DNA from: Chloroflexota bacterium
GTDB lineage: Bacteria; Chloroflexota; Anaerolineae; B4-G1; SLSP01
Reading direction: 5' to 3'
NCBI GenBank assembly: GCA_029555965.1
Contig: JAKQHY010000015.1
Span: 1-64,000 of the forward strand
Length of the DNA: 64,000 nt
Position numbers and translations under genes: made by a program. The first letter of the stretch is position 1. Each line of letters opens with the position of its first letter. Shown piece by piece: positions 60,713-64,000 of the stretch. The notes beneath the pieces are model-generated. The model was not told the origin of the DNA. It saw nothing but the letters and a program-made list of their open reading frames with translations, and ran no database searches.

Positions 60713-61339
60713 TCAGACGTTCGAACGTTCCAACGTTGGAACGTTCGGGGTCTCCTCTCCCATAAACTCCGCCATCGTCGCTTCTCCCGGATGGCTGATC
60801 CCTTCGCGTTTGAGCACGTGCCACACCGTCAGTGCCAGGATTTTCAGATCCAGCCACAACGATTGATTGTCCACATACCACACATCCAGCGCGAACTTTT
60901 CTTCCCATGAGAGCGCATTGCGCCCGTTGACCTGCGCCCAACCGGTGATGCCCGGTCTGACCTCGTGGCGGCGGGCCTGTTCCGGCGTGTAGCGGTCGAG
61001 GTACTGCATCAGCAGCGGGCGCGGGCCGACCAGGCTCATGTTGCCTTTGAGCACGTTGAAAAGACTCGGCAGTTCGTCCAGGCTGGCGCTGCGCAGGAAG
61101 CGGCCAAAGGGCGTGAGCCGTTGGGCGTCGGGGAGCAGGTTGCCCTGGGCGTCGCGGGCGTCCGTCATGGTGCGGAATTTGTAAAGGGTGAAGGGTTTGG
61201 CGTGCAGGCCGGGGCGTTGTTGGCGGAAGAGGATGGGGGCGCCGAGTTTGAGTCGAACGAGCACGATCACAATTGCCAATACCGGCGTGAGGAACAGCAG
61301 CGCCAGCGCCGTTACCGTTAAATCGAAGAAGCGTTTCAC
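60713..61339 (-). CDS. pglC: PglC-type phosphoglycosyl transferase, mirror copy
   Basis: Twin of 33956-34582, GTG start. Confidence 0.78.
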   Translation of the reverse strand: MKRFFDLTVTALALLFLTPVLAIVIVLVRLKLGAPILFRQQRPGLHAKPFTLYKFRTMTDARDAQGNLLPDAQRLTPFGRFLRSASLDELPSLFNVLKGNMSLVGPRPLLMQYLDRYTPEQARRHEVRPGITGWAQVNGRNALSWEEKFALDVWYVDNQSLWLDLKILALTVWHVLKREGISHPGEATMAEFMGEETPNVPTLERSNV

Positions 61340-61357
61340 GCGCGGAGTCTCCAGAGG

Positions 61358-61708
61358 TTATTGCGCCAACTCAGGCACATACCGTAGAATTCGCGCCGTC
61401 CATTGCGCGGCTTGCACTGCCAGAAGGCTGCGCTGCGCCGCGCTATGTTGCGCTTCGGGCCAGGCGCGGCGCCAGAGCGCCAGCAACACTTGCAAATCGC
61501 CCAACTCTTCTGCCGTCTCAGGCGGCATTTCGGCGGCCGTCCACTCGATGAAATACTGGCATTCTTCCAGCATCGCCGCCGTTGCCGCGCTGCCGGTTGC
61601 GCGGCGCGCCCCAGAGGCGACGCGCCCTAAACTCGCTGCCAATCCTGCCAGGCGCGTCGGCCAGGCGTCGCGGAGGTACCGTTCGCGCAGACGTTCACGA
61701 TTTTTCAT
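61358..61708 (-). CDS. Small hypothetical protein coupled to DUF5674, mirror copy
   Basis: Twin of 33587-33937. Confidence 0.48.
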   Translation of the reverse strand: MKNRERLRERYLRDAWPTRLAGLAASLGRVASGARRATGSAATAAMLEECQYFIEWTAAEMPPETAEELGDLQVLLALWRRAWPEAQHSAAQRSLLAVQAAQWTARILRYVPELAQ

Positions 61709-62043
61709 TGGACGCCTCCCAATAGTTCGAGGGTGACGTCGGCAACTTGCTGCCGAAGCTCCTCGCTCTGGATGATGATGCTCCGGTTTCCTAGCCGGGG
61801 GCGGATATTGATGAGCGATTCAAACTCGATGAGTTGTTCTTCTGGATACCAGTTCGCGCCCCATAAATCATCCTGCGCGCTGCCCTGTTCGAGCAACATT
61901 GCTTCACAGTCCGCGTGCATTTCGCCGCCGCCGGCCAGAATGCGCCGGCGAATGTCTACCACGATTTTGATCAAGAGCGGGTACATCTCCAACATTTCCT
62001 GCACCTGCGCAGGCGTTGCCTGGCTGTTAAGTAAGTGGATCAT
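61705..62043 (-). CDS. DUF5674 protein, mirror copy
   Basis: Twin of 33252-33590. Confidence 0.65.
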   Translation of the reverse strand: MIHLLNSQATPAQVQEMLEMYPLLIKIVVDIRRRILAGGGEMHADCEAMLLEQGSAQDDLWGANWYPEEQLIEFESLINIRPRLGNRSIIIQSEELRQQVADVTLELLGGVQ

Positions 62044-62097
62044 TTCAGCGCTCCAATTTTAAGAGGGTTCTCCATTGCCAAATTTGCGACAAAGCGA

Positions 62098-62295
62098 TCA
62101 AGGGGCCAGCAGTTGGACGAACGCCAATTTGGAGATATCCAACAGTTCTGCGCCTTTGCCCGACGAGATGCGGCCCTCGCGAAATAACTCCAGAGCGATC
62201 AACTCGCGCAAGCGCGCCTCTATCTGGACTTGTGGCCCTTCGAGCGCAGATAGCAAATCCCGAGGCAATTCCAGGGATACGGTTAATAGGCTCAT
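62098..62295 (-). CDS. Shortened UPF0175 protein, mirror copy
   Basis: Twin of 33000-33197, with no toxin gene on this side either. Confidence 0.6.
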   Translation of the reverse strand: MSLLTVSLELPRDLLSALEGPQVQIEARLRELIALELFREGRISSGKGAELLDISKLAFVQLLAP

Positions 62296-62357
62296 AGTAT
62301 TCCCTCTATATTCAAGATTGCATCAAGTTTGGTTGTTCCCATTATACCATGACGACC

Positions 62358-63578
62358 TTATAACCCGGTCAGTCTTTGCATACGGCGCTCAAAGCGAGCA
62401 ACGCCCGCAGCCATAGACAAATTCTGAGCGTAGTATTCCGCCCCGGATTGACCCATCCATTCACGTTGTTCTGTCGTCAGGGCCGCTAATTTCGCCACAG
62501 TTTCCGCCAGCGCAACCGGGTCTTGTGAAGGACAAAGCAACCCTGCGCCAGCCTGTCGTACCAAATCGGCCGCGTCACCTTCCAGCGCCATAATAATGGG
62601 CTTGCCCATATAGAGATACGTTTGGGTTTTGGATGGGATGGTGATACGAAACAAGGGATCATCTTTGAGGTGTACTAACAGCGCGTCCGCCAGAGCGTAG
62701 AAACGCCCCATTGCTTCAGGCGTTTGTTGCGGCAAGAACAAGACATTGATCAGCCCCATCTCAGCAGCGCGAGTCTCTAATCGGGAACGCTCTACTCCAC
62801 CACCTATGAACACAAATTGCGCATCGGGGACCCGATCATGGCAAATTTGCGCGGCATCTAGCACGGTGTCCATTCCTTGTACTACACCTATCGTGCCGGC
62901 AAAGAGTATATTGAAATGATCCTTAAACCCAAGTTCCTGCGCCAGGGCTTCATCACGCGGAGCCGGCTTTTGGGCAGTTTCATCGCACCAATTGTGGATC
63001 ACCTCAATCTTGTCTTCATCTACACCGCGTTCCACCAATGCTTGTTTGAATCCAGGTGATAGTACGGTGAGCCAGTCTGCCCGGCGATAAACCCCTATAC
63101 AAATGGCGGACAACCATCGAAGCAACGTGTGATTATTCAACATGCCGGAATTAATGACCGACTCCGGCCACAAGTCCTGCACATCGAGGATGACCTTCGC
63201 GCCAAATAAGCGGCGCAATAAAAAGGCGGCGGGCCCCAATGTAACGAGGTTGTAAACATAAATCACGTCGGGCTTACTCACCAACCAGGGGCCAATGAGC
63301 ATGCTAGAGAGCGCAAAACTCAAGTAATTGAACATCCGCCGCAGACCAGATTGATCGTGGTTGGGGTATAAGGCCACCCGGTTTACCCGTACGCCATCCA
63401 TGGTTTCGCGCTGCCAGAGGCGAACGCGATACCCTGGATAGAGTTTACCCCCCGGATAATTGGGGAAGCCGGTAAGCACCTCCACGGTATGCTTACGTGC
63501 AACTAACGCTTGCGCAAAAGGCAGTCCTTTGAACGTCGGTTCCGGTTGAAACCATTGCGAGACTATCAATACCTTCAT
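62358..63578 (-). CDS. wbuB: WbuB-type glycosyltransferase, mirror copy
   Basis: Twin of 31717-32937, 406 aa. Confidence 0.8.
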   Translation of the reverse strand: MKVLIVSQWFQPEPTFKGLPFAQALVARKHTVEVLTGFPNYPGGKLYPGYRVRLWQRETMDGVRVNRVALYPNHDQSGLRRMFNYLSFALSSMLIGPWLVSKPDVIYVYNLVTLGPAAFLLRRLFGAKVILDVQDLWPESVINSGMLNNHTLLRWLSAICIGVYRRADWLTVLSPGFKQALVERGVDEDKIEVIHNWCDETAQKPAPRDEALAQELGFKDHFNILFAGTIGVVQGMDTVLDAAQICHDRVPDAQFVFIGGGVERSRLETRAAEMGLINVLFLPQQTPEAMGRFYALADALLVHLKDDPLFRITIPSKTQTYLYMGKPIIMALEGDAADLVRQAGAGLLCPSQDPVALAETVAKLAALTTEQREWMGQSGAEYYAQNLSMAAGVARFERRMQRLTGL

Positions 63579-63591
63579 GAAATCTCAGAAT

Positions 63592-64000
63592 TTAACCGGT
63601 ATGTTTCTGCCACACCACACGGTTCACATAATCCGTGTAGCTCACAATGATCCGCGCCACCTTTTCCGATACATTGGGCATGGCGTAGTCTTCTACAAGT
63701 CGCAGCAGGCGTTCTTCGCCTCGGGGTTGTGAGTCCAGGATGGCCAGCCCTGCTTGTACCCGTTCCCAGGTCAAGCCGACTAGCATCACCGTTGCCTCTT
63801 CCATCCCTTCGGGGCGCTCGTGGGCCTGGCGGATGTTGAGGGCGGGGAAGTTGAGGATGGACGATTCCTCCGTGATGGTGCCGCTGTCCGACAGGACCGC
63901 GCGCGCATTCTTCTGCAACGCGACATAATCGCAAAAGCCAAAGGGTTTCATCAATTCCACGTTGGCGGGCAAGATGACGGCTTCTGCCTCGATCCGTTTG
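63592..64000 (-). CDS. wbjD: WbjD-type 2-epimerase, mirror copy, cut by the window end
   Basis: Carries the last ~135 codons of the 30579-31703 gene in reverse. The frame is open to base 64000, so the start lies outside. The ATG-started ORF in the track (126 aa) is only an internal piece. Confidence 0.78.
   Translation of the reverse strand, partial: KRIEAEAVILPANVELMKPFGFCDYVALQKNARAVLSDSGTITEESSILNFPALNIRQAHERPEGMEEATVMLVGLTWERVQAGLAILDSQPRGEERLLRLVEDYAMPNVSEKVARIIVSYTDYVNRVVWQKHTG

Larger units (their letters stand above)
47648..64000. repeat. Right arm of giant perfect inverted repeat (mirror of the left arm)
   Basis: Exact reverse complement of 31295-47647. All left-arm repeats recur: minisatellites at 53338-53435, 55555-55666, 57279-57314, 60048-60074 and 60712-60744; second element at 51281-51377; 330-bp gap at 53931-54260; GCGCAAAG tract at 48127-48162. 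Mirrored promoters sit at 57375-57384, 59978-60005 and 62340-62349 on the minus strand. These add no independent information if the fold-back is artificial. Confidence 0.97.

Noticed and set aside
1-64000. tRNA or rRNA genes
   Set aside because: None seen by eye; I could not run tRNAscan or Infernal, so a missed tRNA remains possible.

Overview
The window most resembles a chromosome of the phylum Chloroflexota (Anaerolineae/Caldilineae-like). This is inference from several traits: high-GC flanks, a secreted beta-helix protein with the YLPLVMRN motif common in Chloroflexota exported proteins, a CHAT-domain protein with an effector-associated-type N-terminus, DUF4012 and UPF0175/DUF5674 proteins, and very many 7-9 bp tandem-repeat tracts between genes. 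No rRNA, tRNA, CRISPR array, phage gene or intact transposase was seen.

Layout. 1-10.4 kb is a housekeeping region: the end of a phosphohexomutase; a GAF-GAF-nucleotidyl cyclase / CHAT protease operon read leftward behind a structured 5' leader; leuS, preceded by what looks like a leucine attenuator; a radical-SAM/DUF2997/DUF1257 cluster; an aldo/keto reductase; and ung. Two copies of a ~180 bp MITE-like element lie here. 10.5-14.3 kb encodes three exported surface proteins, one ending in an LPDTG sorting signal. 14.5-47.6 kb is a large surface-polysaccharide locus. Its middle part (about 17.4-28.4 kb) is visibly AT-richer than its flanks and is bordered by gene remnants, as expected for a horizontally exchanged, strain-specific block.

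How the polysaccharide genes fit together (inference from family membership). A PglF-type dehydratase, a DegT aminotransferase, a PglD-type acetyltransferase and a PglC-type phosphoglycosyl transferase could make UDP-diacetylbacillosamine and load it on undecaprenyl phosphate. A WbjB/C/D set makes UDP-L-FucNAc, and the adjacent WbuB-type transferase is its likely user. WbpG/HisH/HisF would convert an acetamido sugar to an acetamidino sugar. Two GT4 enzymes, a GT-C/polymerase-like membrane protein, a Wzx flippase and a Wzc-like tyrosine kinase complete assembly and export. A HlyD-type lipoprotein, a TPR protein and a DUF4012 protein follow.

The most important structural fact is that bases 31295-47647 and 47648-64000 are one perfect zero-spacer inverted repeat (x maps to 95295 - x). 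Everything right of 47647 is a mirror image of the left arm. This is most likely an assembly or amplification fold-back rather than biology. The right-arm genes should be treated as duplicates, and the true sequence beyond 47647 is unknown.
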